64,000 nt of DNA from an uncultured Sphingomonadaceae bacterium. Lineage in GTDB: Bacteria > Pseudomonadota > Alphaproteobacteria > Sphingomonadales > Sphingomonadaceae. Where the stretch lies: contig CANKZR010000001.1 in the NCBI GenBank assembly GCA_947488625.1, forward strand, positions 2,074,723 through 2,138,722, in the 5' to 3' direction. A program made the translations under genes and the position numbers. Below are positions 24,541-33,291 of this stretch, piece after piece (within the stretch, counting starts at the first letter, position 1; each line of letters starts with the position of its first letter). The notes under the pieces were generated by a model, which was given only the letters and a program-made list of their open reading frames with translations, was not told the DNA's origin and did not search any database.

Positions 24541-25316
24541 CGGGCCTGTTCGACCTGAGCGGAAAGATCGCACTCGTCACCGGCGGGGCGCAAGGCTTGG
24601 GCCGCATGATCGCAGAAGGCCTGCTGAATGCAGGTGCGACCGTGGCGATTACGTCGCGAAAGGAAGATGTTTGCAAGGCCGCTGCCGAGGAGATGTCTCG
24701 ACTGGGAAGCTGTGTTCCCCTGCCATGCGATCTCTCCAGCCCAGAAGCTGCCGTCGATCTGGCCGCGCGCCTGCGCGAGGCATGTGGCGATACCTTGCAT
24801 ATTCTCGTCAACAACGCAGGCAAGACCTGGGGCGGATCTGTAGATGACTACCCGGACAAGGCCTGGCCCGGTGTCATGATGGTCAATGTGCAGGCGCCGT
24901 TCACGCTGATCCGCGAATTGCTCGGTCCGCTTGAGGCGGGGGGATCGCAGGACGATCCGTCCCGGATCATCAACATCGGTTCGGTCGCCGGACTGAAGGC
25001 GGCCCGTCTCAGCGCCTACTCCTATTCGGCCAGCAAGGCGGCAATCCACATGATGAGCCGTGACCTCGCAGGAGATCTCGCGGACCGGAACATCACCGTT
25101 AATGCACTCGTGCCGGGCTTTTTTCCGACCAAGATGACCGCGCATTTACGCGAGGATGATGAGGTCGATCCCGAAGTGCTGGCGCAAATACCGATGGCGC
25201 GCCTTGGTCGTGCGGACGAGATTGCCGGTGCGGTAGTTTTCCTGTCTGCGCGGGCAGGGTCTTACATCACGGGCGTTGCGCTTCCCGTCGATGGCGGCGT
25301 GGCCGGTTGCGGTTGA
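24537..25316 (+). CDS. SDR-family oxidoreductase
   Basis: 259 residues, classical SDR: GKIALVTGGAQGLGRMIAEG (TGxxxGxG), VNNAGKTWGG, INIGSVAGL, catalytic YSASK, then VPGFFPTKM and GSYITGVALPVDGG at the end. The acidic/basic residues after strand 2 (ITSRKED) suggest NADP(H). It resembles the SDR at 30426 (both have RMIAEGL and the GFF segment), hinting at paired steps on related intermediates. ATGA overlap with the MDR gene. Confidence 0.92.
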   Translation: MTGLFDLSGKIALVTGGAQGLGRMIAEGLLNAGATVAITSRKEDVCKAAAEEMSRLGSCVPLPCDLSSPEAAVDLAARLREACGDTLHILVNNAGKTWGGSVDDYPDKAWPGVMMVNVQAPFTLIRELLGPLEAGGSQDDPSRIINIGSVAGLKAARLSAYSYSASKAAIHMMSRDLAGDLADRNITVNALVPGFFPTKMTAHLREDDEVDPEVLAQIPMARLGRADEIAGAVVFLSARAGSYITGVALPVDGGVAGCG

Positions 25317-25335
25317 ATCAGCAAATTTCACTCTG

Positions 25336-25351
25336 CCTATCCTTGGAGAGG
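25336..25351. promoter_or_regulatory. Shared 16-bp dyad (regulon site 5)
   Basis: CCTATC-CTTG-GAGAGG, 11 of 12 positions of the shared dyad, in the 101-bp gap between the SDR stop and the acyl-CoA ligase start, 67 bp before that start. It suggests an internal promoter within the catabolic run. Confidence 0.48.
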
Positions 25352-25417
25352 GCAATGGAATTCCGACGCGTCTGAAGAACGATGTGCCAGGTTTGGCAGG
25401 ACAGGGAGAAGACTTGC

Positions 25418-27088
25418 GTGTCTAATAACGGCGAAGATGCGTCCCGCATCAGGATCAGCGTGAGTCCGCTTGCCGACGTGCTGCTCAAGTCGTGGGATGC
25501 TCACCCTCAAAAGGACGCGCTGGTGTTCCCATCGGGACGACGCAGCTATGACGATGTCGTGCAATCGGTGCTACACCGTGCAAGGGGCCTTCTGGGCCTA
25601 GGTGTGAAGCAAGGCGATCACGTCGGCATTCTGCTGCCCTCAGGGGTAGACTTTGTCGAAACCCTTTTCGCTATCTCCATGGTGGGCGGCGTATCTGTAC
25701 TGATGAACGCGCGTTATCGCGCACCCGAAATCGCTTACGTCGTCGAGAACGCCAATCTCTCTGCCGTCGTGACGAACAGCGAATCCGACGATTTCGTAGA
25801 CTTCACCTCGCGTCTGACCGAAGCTTTCCCCGAAATCGGTGATTGCCCCGATCCCATGGCGTTGAACGTCTCACAAGCACCGCTGCTGCGCCGCCTGATC
25901 CTGAACGGCGGCAAACAGGCGCCCGGTTTCGTCGACCAACAGGCTTTCGACGATGCCGCCGCGACAATCGATGCAAGTCAGGTCCATGAAGCGCGGCTCG
26001 CAGTGAGATTGCGCGACACTTGCATGATCCTGTACACTTCAGGCACTTCCGCGAACCCTAAAGGATGCCTGCTCTCGAACGAGGCAATCTCTCGCGAAGC
26101 CAGTAATCTTGCCCGCAACCGCTGGGCCTTCAAGGATGACGAACGGGTCTGGTCGCCCATGCCCCTGTTCCACATTGCTGCCATGCTGGCGATGCTGGGT
26201 GCGGTTGAAGTGGGGGGCACCTTCATCGGACAGCCGCATTTCGATGCGGGGGAAAGCCTTCGCCAGATCGAAGCGGAGAGGGCCACGATGCTATTCCTGC
26301 CCTTCGTCACGTTCCACCAGGCCATGATCGCGCACCCCGACTGGGACAAGACCGATATGAGCGGTGTGCGCCTGATGAACAGTTGTTTCAGCCAGATGCC
26401 CAAGGCCATCGGCGATGCCTATCGCGCGAAGATGCCAGATGCTCTTCAGGTTGGCACATTCGGCATGTCCGAGGCATGTGGGATCGTGAGCACCGGCGGT
26501 TATGACATGGATCCGGAATTGGGATTCAAAACGCTCGGCTATCCTTTGAAGGGCGTTGCGGTGCGGATCGTGGAGACCGAATCCGGGCAGGATGTTCCTG
26601 CAGGCGAACGCGGCGAAGTGCTCATTAAGGGCTACAACATGCTTGACGGCTATCACCGCGATCCGGAAAAAACCGCAGATGCAATCGATCGGGATGGCTG
26701 GTACCATAGCGGGGATATCGGTTCGATTGACACCGACGGCCACCTGTATTTTCACGGTCGTTTCAAGGATATGCTCAAGGTGGGCGGAGAAAATGTCGCT
26801 GCCGCCGAAGTCGAAGCCGTTCTCGACGAACATGAGGCGGTCGAACTCTGCCAAGTCGTGGGAATCCCCGATCAACGGCTGGCCGAGGTGCCCGCTGCCT
26901 TCGTGAAACTCGCCAACGGTGCCAGCCCCAGCGAGGACGAGCTGATTGCCTTCGCAAAGGAAAGGATCGCTTCCTTCAAAGTGCCAAGGCATGTCCGCTA
27001 TGTTGACGATTGGCCGATGTCGGCGTCCAAGATCCAGAAGTTCAAGCTGCGCAAGCAGTTGATGGAAGAGCTTGGAATTTCTGAATGA
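25418..27088 (+). CDS. AMP-forming acyl-CoA ligase
   Basis: 556 residues from the GTG at 25418, which has AGGGAGAAG upstream; the ATG at 25382 is an alternative with no ribosome site. ANL family motifs: MILYTSGTSANPKGCLLSN (P-loop), MPLFHIAAML, FGMSEACG, DGWYHSGDIG, GRFKDMLKVGGENV and the C-terminal catalytic Lys region MSASKIQKFKLRKQL. It activates a carboxylic acid as acyl-adenylate, then acyl-CoA, in the cytoplasm, feeding the two acyl-CoA dehydrogenases. Substrate not deducible. Confidence 0.93.
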   Translation: MSNNGEDASRIRISVSPLADVLLKSWDAHPQKDALVFPSGRRSYDDVVQSVLHRARGLLGLGVKQGDHVGILLPSGVDFVETLFAISMVGGVSVLMNARYRAPEIAYVVENANLSAVVTNSESDDFVDFTSRLTEAFPEIGDCPDPMALNVSQAPLLRRLILNGGKQAPGFVDQQAFDDAAATIDASQVHEARLAVRLRDTCMILYTSGTSANPKGCLLSNEAISREASNLARNRWAFKDDERVWSPMPLFHIAAMLAMLGAVEVGGTFIGQPHFDAGESLRQIEAERATMLFLPFVTFHQAMIAHPDWDKTDMSGVRLMNSCFSQMPKAIGDAYRAKMPDALQVGTFGMSEACGIVSTGGYDMDPELGFKTLGYPLKGVAVRIVETESGQDVPAGERGEVLIKGYNMLDGYHRDPEKTADAIDRDGWYHSGDIGSIDTDGHLYFHGRFKDMLKVGGENVAAAEVEAVLDEHEAVELCQVVGIPDQRLAEVPAAFVKLANGASPSEDELIAFAKERIASFKVPRHVRYVDDWPMSASKIQKFKLRKQLMEELGISE

Positions 27089-27098
27089 GGGTCATGTC

Positions 27099-27872
27099 AT
27101 GCGGGTTGTAATCACAGGAGCGGCGAGCGGCATCGGCAAGGCGGTAGCCGAATTGCTGGCGGCCGAGAACACGTCCCACCAGATGTTGCTGACCGATCGA
27201 GATAGCAATGGTGTGAATGCCGTTGCCGAGTCCATCGGTCCTGCGGCCAGCGCATTTGTCGCCGATCTGTCCTCTCCCGATTGCGGCAGGGCCATCATGG
27301 CTGCGGCGGCAACGCAAATGGGTGAAGTCGACGGCGTAGTCAGCAACGCCGGGATTATTTCAGGTGCGCCGTTACTGGAACAGACCATCGATCAGTTCGA
27401 CAAGGTCTATGCCATCAACACGCGCGCCACCTGGCTATTGGGACAGGCCGCCCACCCCCACCTCGCACGCTCTCGCGGGGCCTTCATCGCTACTGCCTCC
27501 ATGTCGGCTACCCAGCCTACACCGGGCCTAGGCTTCTATTCCTCCAGCAAAGCTGCGCTACTCATGCTGATGCGGCAATGCGCGCTTGAATGGGGTGCGA
27601 ACGGGATACGATGCAACACCGTGTCGCCGGGGCCCACGTACACCCCGATGACGCAGGCGGGCTATGACGATCCCGAACGCAGGGCGCAGCGGGAATCGAT
27701 GATTCCTCTGGGCAAGCTGGGGATGGCCGAGGACGTGGCAAACGCAATTATCTTCCTGCTCGGCCCGCAAGCGGGCCATATTTCCGGTGTCGACATTCTC
27801 GTCGACGGAGGAATGAGCAGTAATCTCATGCCCGCCACTGGTGGCGGAACCGGCCAGAAGGCCAGCACCTAA
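27099..27872 (+). CDS. SDR-family oxidoreductase
   Basis: 257 residues from ATG 27099 (GAGGG upstream); a start at 27072 would overlap the ligase end and adds nothing conserved. Motifs: VVITGAASGIGKAVAELLA, LTDRD with an Asp that favours NAD(H), VSNAGIIS, IATASMSA, catalytic YSSSK, VSPGPTYTPM, GVDILVDGGMSS. Likely oxidises a secondary alcohol intermediate. It is followed 20 bp later by the FAH-family gene. Confidence 0.92.
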   Translation: MRVVITGAASGIGKAVAELLAAENTSHQMLLTDRDSNGVNAVAESIGPAASAFVADLSSPDCGRAIMAAAATQMGEVDGVVSNAGIISGAPLLEQTIDQFDKVYAINTRATWLLGQAAHPHLARSRGAFIATASMSATQPTPGLGFYSSSKAALLMLMRQCALEWGANGIRCNTVSPGPTYTPMTQAGYDDPERRAQRESMIPLGKLGMAEDVANAIIFLLGPQAGHISGVDILVDGGMSSNLMPATGGGTGQKAST

Positions 27873-27891
27873 AATTTGATCGGAGAATGAC

Positions 27892-28731
27892 ATGCGCCTA
27901 GCAAGGGTAAGCAAAGACGGAAAAACCGGCCTCGCAGCTCAGGTAGATGGAACAACAAAAGTCGTCTGGGACGAGAATCTGGCCGACCTCGACACAAAAA
28001 TTGCCACAGGAAACCTTTCCGCTGCCGGAGCCGCCGCCGAGGGCGGCGACACGGTCGATCAGGCTTCTCTCACGTTTCTTCCTCCGGTTTCCAAACCCCC
28101 GAAGATCATCTGCCTGGGCCTCAACTACCGAGATCATGCGGAAGAGGCGGGCCTTGGCATCCCAGATTTCCCGGTACTCTTCGGCCGCTTCGCCTCCAGC
28201 CTCATTGGCCATGGTGCGCCGATCATTCTGCCGAACGTATCCGAGCAACTGGACTGGGAAGCCGAACTTGTGGTTGTTCTGTCGAAGGGCGGAAAGAACA
28301 TCGCCGAAACCGAAGCGCTTGATCACGTAGCCGGATATTCGGTGTTCAACGATGCCTCCATTCGCGACTACCAGCTTCGCACACCGCAATGGACTGCTGG
28401 CAAGAACTTCGATGATACGGGCGCTTTCGGCCCGTGGCTTGTCACGCCCGACGAAGTGCCCGCGGGCGCAGCAGGCCTGAAGATCGAATGCCGCGTGAAT
28501 GGCGAAGTCATGCAGTCCTCCAACACCGGCAATCTGATTTTCACCGTCGCAAACACCATTCACCTTCTCTCGACGTTCATGACGCTTGAAGCAGGCGACG
28601 TGATCGTGATGGGCACGCCCGGCGGCGTGGGCGTAGCACGCGATCCGCAAATCTGGATGAAAGATGGCGATACCTGCGAGGTCGAAATTGAAGGCATTGG
28701 CCTGCTCAGCAACCCCATCGCCGCCGAGTGA
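27892..28731 (+). CDS. Fumarylacetoacetate hydrolase family protein
   Basis: 279 residues. LGLNYRDHAEEAG, LDWEAELVVVLSKGG (metal-binding Glu residues), GYSVFNDASIRDYQ, WTAGKNFDDTGAFGPWLV and GDVIVMGTPGGVGVARDP are hallmarks of the family. Members hydrolyse C-C bonds of acyl-pyruvates or act as hydratase/decarboxylases or tautomerases in meta-cleavage pathways, using Mg2+. It sits directly before the extradiol-type dioxygenase, as in aromatic ring-cleavage operons, so it most likely handles the ring-fission product. Confidence 0.94.
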   Translation: MRLARVSKDGKTGLAAQVDGTTKVVWDENLADLDTKIATGNLSAAGAAAEGGDTVDQASLTFLPPVSKPPKIICLGLNYRDHAEEAGLGIPDFPVLFGRFASSLIGHGAPIILPNVSEQLDWEAELVVVLSKGGKNIAETEALDHVAGYSVFNDASIRDYQLRTPQWTAGKNFDDTGAFGPWLVTPDEVPAGAAGLKIECRVNGEVMQSSNTGNLIFTVANTIHLLSTFMTLEAGDVIVMGTPGGVGVARDPQIWMKDGDTCEVEIEGIGLLSNPIAAE

Positions 28732-28762
28732 TCTGAAAGCCGTCTGCTAGGGAGAGAGAGAA

Positions 28763-29704
28763 ATGTCGCAAAAACGCGCCGGCGCACTGGGCGTCCACTC
28801 GATTGATCATTTCGGACTGCAAGTGCCCGATCTGTCGGTCGCCAAGGATTTTTACGAGGCTTTCGGTCTCGATGTCCGCGAGGTCGATAGCGGCCTGCAA
28901 CTCTACACGTCCGGCCACGAACAATGCTGGGCTCGGATCGTGAAAGGTCCGGAGAAGCAGCTTCGCTATCTCAGCTTTGGTATCTACACCGAAGATGAAG
29001 ACGCGCTGATCGATCGGTTGAAAGCGAACGGCGTGCCGCAGATCGACGCACCGAACGAGGCGCCCGAAGGTGGCACATGGTTCAAAGGTTTCGACGGGTT
29101 GCCGTTCGAGTTGCGGGTAGCACCCAAATGCTCGCCCGAAGCCAAGACCCGGTTCGAAACGGCGTCAACGCCTCCTGGTGAATCTGGCGCAATCTTCAAT
29201 TCGAAGGCGCCGAAGATCAAGCCGCGCAACATGTCGCATTTTGCGCTCTACACAACCGATGTCGAGGCCGCGACTACCTGGTACGAGAAGAATCTCGGGC
29301 TTCGTCTGTCCGACGGCAGCGGCCCTGTCGTCGCGTTTCTGCATGGCCCGCATGGCAGCGATCATCACCTGCTTGCGCTGGTGGGATCGACCCACCGTGG
29401 CATGCACCATACCAGCTGGGATGTCGGTTCCTTCCAGGAAGTCGGCCTCGGCTCGGCGCAGATGATGCGTGCGGGATACAAGGAAGGATGGGGCGTCGGT
29501 CGCCACGTGCTGGGCGGCAACTACTTCTATTATGCCCGCGACCCTTGGGGCAGCTATGCCGAATATTCTGCCGATATCGATTACATACCGGCGGATTGCG
29601 AATGGCCTGCAGCCCAGCATGCTCCGGAAGATAGTTTCTATCTCTGGGGTCCCGATGTTCCACCCGAACTCGTTTCGAACCTCGAACCCGGAGCGCCCGA
29701 ATAA
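28763..29704 (+). CDS. Extradiol ring-cleavage dioxygenase, two-domain VOC type
   Basis: 313 residues with tandem VOC modules: DHFGLQVPDLSVAKDFY at about 15-120 and SHFALYTTDVEAATTWYEKN at about 157-275. In the second module the iron ligands of catechol 2,3-dioxygenase-type enzymes are in place: His159, His216 (GMHHTSWDV) and Glu267 (GSYAEYSAD). It would open a catechol or catechol-like ring with O2 and Fe2+. GGGAGAGAG ribosome site. One-base overlap with the following hydrolase (TAATG) supports a cleavage-hydrolysis pair. Confidence 0.9.
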   Translation: MSQKRAGALGVHSIDHFGLQVPDLSVAKDFYEAFGLDVREVDSGLQLYTSGHEQCWARIVKGPEKQLRYLSFGIYTEDEDALIDRLKANGVPQIDAPNEAPEGGTWFKGFDGLPFELRVAPKCSPEAKTRFETASTPPGESGAIFNSKAPKIKPRNMSHFALYTTDVEAATTWYEKNLGLRLSDGSGPVVAFLHGPHGSDHHLLALVGSTHRGMHHTSWDVGSFQEVGLGSAQMMRAGYKEGWGVGRHVLGGNYFYYARDPWGSYAEYSADIDYIPADCEWPAAQHAPEDSFYLWGPDVPPELVSNLEPGAPE

Positions 29705-30429
29705 TGGCTACTTTCCTTCTGATGCATGGCGGCGGCATGGGCGGCTGGACCTGGAAATTCATGCGCACGGAACTCGAGAGCAAGGGCCACACTGTATTCA
29801 CGCCCACCTTCACCGGATTTGGTGAGCGCGAACACCTGATAGGCCGCGATGTCGGCAACGCTGTGCATGTGACCGACATCGTGAATGTCCTGAAGTTTGA
29901 GGATCTGAACGACGTAATCCTGGTCGCTCATTCCTATGCGGGCACTGTTGCGCCGGGCGTTCTAGCGCAGGCCGGCGAGCGTATCCGGCGCGTGATCTAC
30001 CTCGATGCCATCGTGCCTCATGCGGGCGAGCGCATTGCATCCATGATGGGCTTCGCGAGCGAGGAAGAAGCCGCGGGGCTCGATGCAATGCTGGAGAACG
30101 GCGAAGGACCGGTAGGTTCGGGCGTTCACGAACAGCAGCGCGCGATGGCCAAGGAACATCCGCACATGATGGATAGCGAGCGCGAGAAATGGCTGCTCGA
30201 TCATCTGTCAGACCAGCCCATGCGTGCAACCAGCTGCGTCATCCCCGTGGGTGCCGATGGGATCACCCAACAGGTCGACTACATCGCCGCTGAAAATACG
30301 ATCATGGGCATGATGCACGAAAGGGCGAAAGAGCTGGGCTGGACGATGCACAAGCACCCTGGCGACCACGCCTTTACGGTCGGCGATCCGGAAGGCTTGA
30401 CCAAGATGATCCTGGAGATCACCGAATGA
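29704..30429 (+). CDS. Alpha/beta hydrolase (hydroxynitrile-lyase/esterase-like)
   Basis: 241 residues. The oxyanion strand is LLMHGGGMGGWTW, the nucleophile elbow is VAHSYAG with Ser77, and the His is near the end in KHPGDHAFTVGDPEGL. The short cap and the MHGxxxGGWTW start put it with the MeNPOE/hydroxynitrile-lyase-like esterases. Its direct coupling to the extradiol dioxygenase suggests hydrolysis of the ring-cleavage product or of an ester. It overlaps the next SDR by four bases. Confidence 0.88.
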   Translation: MATFLLMHGGGMGGWTWKFMRTELESKGHTVFTPTFTGFGEREHLIGRDVGNAVHVTDIVNVLKFEDLNDVILVAHSYAGTVAPGVLAQAGERIRRVIYLDAIVPHAGERIASMMGFASEEEAAGLDAMLENGEGPVGSGVHEQQRAMAKEHPHMMDSEREKWLLDHLSDQPMRATSCVIPVGADGITQQVDYIAAENTIMGMMHERAKELGWTMHKHPGDHAFTVGDPEGLTKMILEITE

Positions 30430-31193
30430 TCGATACCTCGAACCTGTTTTCCGTAAAAGAGCGCGTCGCGCTGGTGACAGGTGGCAGTGCCGGGATCGGC
30501 CGGATGATAGCGGAAGGCCTCGCCGCAGCGGGTGCGCGGGTCTATATCTGCGCTCGCAACGCTGACAAGGTGGCTGCGGCGGCCGATAGCATCGCGGGCG
30601 ACGTAATCGGAATCTCCGCAGATATCTCGACGATCGAGGGCATTGAAGCTCTGGTTGCAGATCTCTCCGGCCGGGAGGATGCACTGCATGTGCTCGTCAA
30701 CAATGCCGGCACATTGTCCGATGCGCCGATAGACGAATTTTCCGAATCCGACTGGGACAACGTCCTCGATCTCAATCTGAAGAGCCCGTTTTTCCTGCTG
30801 CAGAAACTGCTGCCCTTGATGCGAAAGGGCGCCACCGCGCAACTTCCGGGAAGCGTCATCAACATCGGTTCGGTCGGCGCGCTCAAGGTCGGACCGCGAG
30901 AAGTCTATGCATACCAGGCTTCGAAAGGGGCGGTGCATTGGCTTACAAAATCGCTCGCCAAGAACCTTGCCTCGGATAACATCACGGTCAACGCGATTGC
31001 GCCAGGCTTTTTCGAAAGCGAGATGACCGTCATCAAGGACGATGCAATGCGCGAGATGGTGGAATCCATGGTTCCACGGGGGCGCACCGGAATGGCAGAA
31101 GACATGGCCGGTGCGGCGATATATCTCGCCTCTCCGGCGGGCTCCTATGTCACCGGCTCGGTCATCCCTGTGGAAGGTGGCCTCTCTATCTGA
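30426..31193 (+). CDS. SDR-family oxidoreductase
   Basis: 255 residues: VALVTGGSAGIGRMIAEGLA, YICARN, VNNAGTLSD, INIGSVGALK, catalytic YQASK, APGFFESEM and GSYVTGSVIPVEGG. Similar throughout to the SDR at 24537, indicating duplication. ATGA overlap with the alpha/beta hydrolase. Ends 55 bp before the second acyl-CoA dehydrogenase, with a dyad site in between. Confidence 0.92.
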   Translation: MIDTSNLFSVKERVALVTGGSAGIGRMIAEGLAAAGARVYICARNADKVAAAADSIAGDVIGISADISTIEGIEALVADLSGREDALHVLVNNAGTLSDAPIDEFSESDWDNVLDLNLKSPFFLLQKLLPLMRKGATAQLPGSVINIGSVGALKVGPREVYAYQASKGAVHWLTKSLAKNLASDNITVNAIAPGFFESEMTVIKDDAMREMVESMVPRGRTGMAEDMAGAAIYLASPAGSYVTGSVIPVEGGLSI

Positions 31194-31198
31194 CTTGA

Positions 31199-31214
31199 CC
31201 TGACGTTCGATAGG
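31199..31214. promoter_or_regulatory. Shared 16-bp dyad (regulon site 6)
   Basis: CCTGAC-GTTC-GATAGG followed by TTACC; 10 of 12 positions of the shared dyad, in the only gap between 25418 and 35439 that exceeds 40 bp, and 35 bp before the second acyl-CoA dehydrogenase start. Confidence 0.48.
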
Positions 31215-31248
31215 TTACCACGGCATCATCGCATCGCATGAGGCGAGT

Positions 31249-32412
31249 ATGGATTTCAATCTAACAGAAGAACAGATAGCCTTTCGCGATGTCGTGCGTC
31301 GCTGGGTCGATGCTGAACTGCCCAAGGATCTCATGCGAAAGCTTGAGGCCGACGAGGAAAACTATCCTTTCGAAATATGGGACAAGCTGAAGGAGCAGGG
31401 TTTCTTCGGCGTGGGTATTCCAGAGGAATATGGCGGCCTTGGCGGCGATGTGCTCATGCAGATGATCTTCGCACGCGAGATGGCTCGCACGGCAGGCGGC
31501 CTTCTGTGGGTCTGGGGCTTGACGTCGTTTGGCGGCGCCCACTCGGTCGCGATTGCCGGCAGCGACGAGCAAAAGCAGCGCTGGTTGCCCGAAATGGCCG
31601 TAGGCAACCTGCGGGTGTCCATTTCAATGACCGAGCCCGACGGTGGCACGGACGTACTGGGGGCGATGAAGACCTTTGCCGACAAGGTCGACGGCGGCTG
31701 GAAATTGAATGGCGCCAAGATGTGGACCACCGGCGCGAAGGTGGCAGATCGCCTGCTGGTGCTCGCTCGCTGTGACCGTAATGCCGAAAAGAAGCATCAT
31801 GGACTGATCGCCTTGTTCGTGGATGCCAAGTCACCCGGTATCAGCGCCAGCCTGCTGCCGAAGCTTGGCATGCGGGCGATGGGCAGTTGCGAGGTTCATT
31901 ACGAAGACGTCTTCGTTCCCGACGAAGACGTACTCGGCGAACCCGGCAAGGCATGGAACGCCATGCTCCCCAGCCTCAACAACGAGCGGATCATGGTGGG
32001 CGCGCAATGCCTGGGCGCCATCGACGGCGTGCTGGAAGATGCGTTGGAATACATGATGCAGCGAAAGGCTTTCGGCGGCGTGATCGGACGCTTCCAGATT
32101 CTGCAACACTACATCGCCGACATTGCCACGTCACAAAAGTTGACCGAGCTGTTGCTGTACAACGTGGCATGGATGCAATCCAACGGGATGTCATGCGGTA
32201 CCGAAGCGAACATGCTAAAGATGGTGGCCACGGAAAATGCCGTGAAGGCAGCAGATCTTGGTATCCAGATCATGGGCGGCATGGGCTATTCTGCGGAAAC
32301 CGACATGCAACGTTACTGGCGCGATCACCGGATTTTGCGGATGACGCCGATTTCCAACGAAATGGTACGCAATTCCATTGCCGAAAATCTCGGCCTGCCA
32401 CGTTCATTCTGA
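31249..32412 (+). CDS. Acyl-CoA dehydrogenase (Glu246 type), paralogue 2
   Basis: 387 residues, the same length and architecture as the 22356-23519 product: SMTEPDGGTDVLG, LNGAKMWTTGA, LGMRAMGSCEVHYEDVFV, QIMGGMGYSAETDMQRYWRD. Again the canonical catalytic Glu is Pro367 (MTPISNE) and Glu246 in LNNERIMVGA is available. Having two such enzymes suggests heteromeric assembly or two successive alpha,beta-desaturations. Start chosen at ATG 31249 directly before MDFNLTEEQ. Confidence 0.93.
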   Translation: MDFNLTEEQIAFRDVVRRWVDAELPKDLMRKLEADEENYPFEIWDKLKEQGFFGVGIPEEYGGLGGDVLMQMIFAREMARTAGGLLWVWGLTSFGGAHSVAIAGSDEQKQRWLPEMAVGNLRVSISMTEPDGGTDVLGAMKTFADKVDGGWKLNGAKMWTTGAKVADRLLVLARCDRNAEKKHHGLIALFVDAKSPGISASLLPKLGMRAMGSCEVHYEDVFVPDEDVLGEPGKAWNAMLPSLNNERIMVGAQCLGAIDGVLEDALEYMMQRKAFGGVIGRFQILQHYIADIATSQKLTELLLYNVAWMQSNGMSCGTEANMLKMVATENAVKAADLGIQIMGGMGYSAETDMQRYWRDHRILRMTPISNEMVRNSIAENLGLPRSF

Positions 32413-32424
32413 GGGTTCTTGCAG

Positions 32425-32877
32425 ATGGAAGAATTCCCCCCTGCCCCCGGTGTCGCGGGAACATCGCTTGACGGAACCAAGAACTTCACGATCACGGCGG
32501 AAGAGAATGCCGCATTGTGCAAGTCGACCGGCGTAGAGCCTGCTGCCGATGGCACTGCACACCCCATCTATTACTACATCGCCACACAGGTCGCGATGGG
32601 CAAGACCGTGGCTGGGGTATGCGAAACATGCGAATTCGACGTCGATGACGGCCCGATGATGGGCTCATCGGGTGTCCGATTTACCGAGCAGCTCATCGTC
32701 GGACAGGCTTACAAGGTGACCGGAGAAATCCTCAGCCTCGTTCGCAAGAAGAGCCGCAAGCTGGGCGTGATGGACGTTCTGACCTACCGATTGCGTCTGC
32801 ATCCGGCCGACGGTGGAGATGCCGTGCTGGAAACAGACAACGTGTGGGTTCTCCCGCGCAAGGAGCTGGCCGCATGA
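32425..32877 (+). CDS. Hotdog-fold protein, MaoC-dehydratase N-terminal-like (FAS1-like) subunit
   Basis: 150 residues from ATG 32425 (GAGGG nine bases upstream). The pattern HPIYYYIATQ, SGVRFTEQLIVGQAYKVTGEILS and KSRKLGVMDVLTYRLRLH fits the non-catalytic half of two-part MaoC-like enoyl-CoA hydratases. The D-x-N-P-x-H active-site motif is absent here but is present in the next gene, which overlaps by four bases. I infer a heterodimeric hydratase acting after the acyl-CoA dehydrogenase. Confidence 0.75.
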   Translation: MEEFPPAPGVAGTSLDGTKNFTITAEENAALCKSTGVEPAADGTAHPIYYYIATQVAMGKTVAGVCETCEFDVDDGPMMGSSGVRFTEQLIVGQAYKVTGEILSLVRKKSRKLGVMDVLTYRLRLHPADGGDAVLETDNVWVLPRKELAA

Positions 32878-33275
32878 GCAGCCCTGACAAACCAAACGTC
32901 GGCGATACCCTACCTCCTTTCGTGATCGACACTGTCAGTCCCGATGCCATGCGAGACTGGTCGGTGTTTCTGGCAGACCCCAATCCCATCCATCTTGATG
33001 TGGAAGTCGTGAAGGCCAAGGGTCTGGGAGACAAGAGGATAAACCAGGGTCCGATCAACGTCGCGTACATGATGAATATGCTGACGACGGCGTTTCCCGG
33101 ATGCCGCATAGAAAGCATGGACTCCCGGTTCCTCGACAATGTTTACGAAGGCGATCGCGCAACCGCCTCGGGCGAAGTCACCTCGGTCGAAGGAAACCGT
33201 GTTTCCTGCGACATCAAACTCGAAGTGGACGGACGCGGCACTGTGAATGCCGGCACCGCCACAATTCTGATTTAA
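32874..33275 (+). CDS. MaoC-like enoyl-CoA hydratase, catalytic subunit
   Basis: 133 residues from ATG 32874 (ATGA overlap). The catalytic motif ADPNPIHLD carries Asp35 and His40 of R-hydratase/MaoC enzymes, followed by GDKRINQGPINVAYMMNML. The protein is a single hotdog, so with the preceding subunit it should make a split double-hotdog hydratase, as known for ChsH1-ChsH2 in actinobacterial steroid degradation. Reaction: hydration of a 2-enoyl-CoA to 3-hydroxyacyl-CoA. Confidence 0.85.
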   Translation: MSSPDKPNVGDTLPPFVIDTVSPDAMRDWSVFLADPNPIHLDVEVVKAKGLGDKRINQGPINVAYMMNMLTTAFPGCRIESMDSRFLDNVYEGDRATASGEVTSVEGNRVSCDIKLEVDGRGTVNAGTATILI

Positions 33276-33291
33276 TTCAAGGAGAAAAGTA

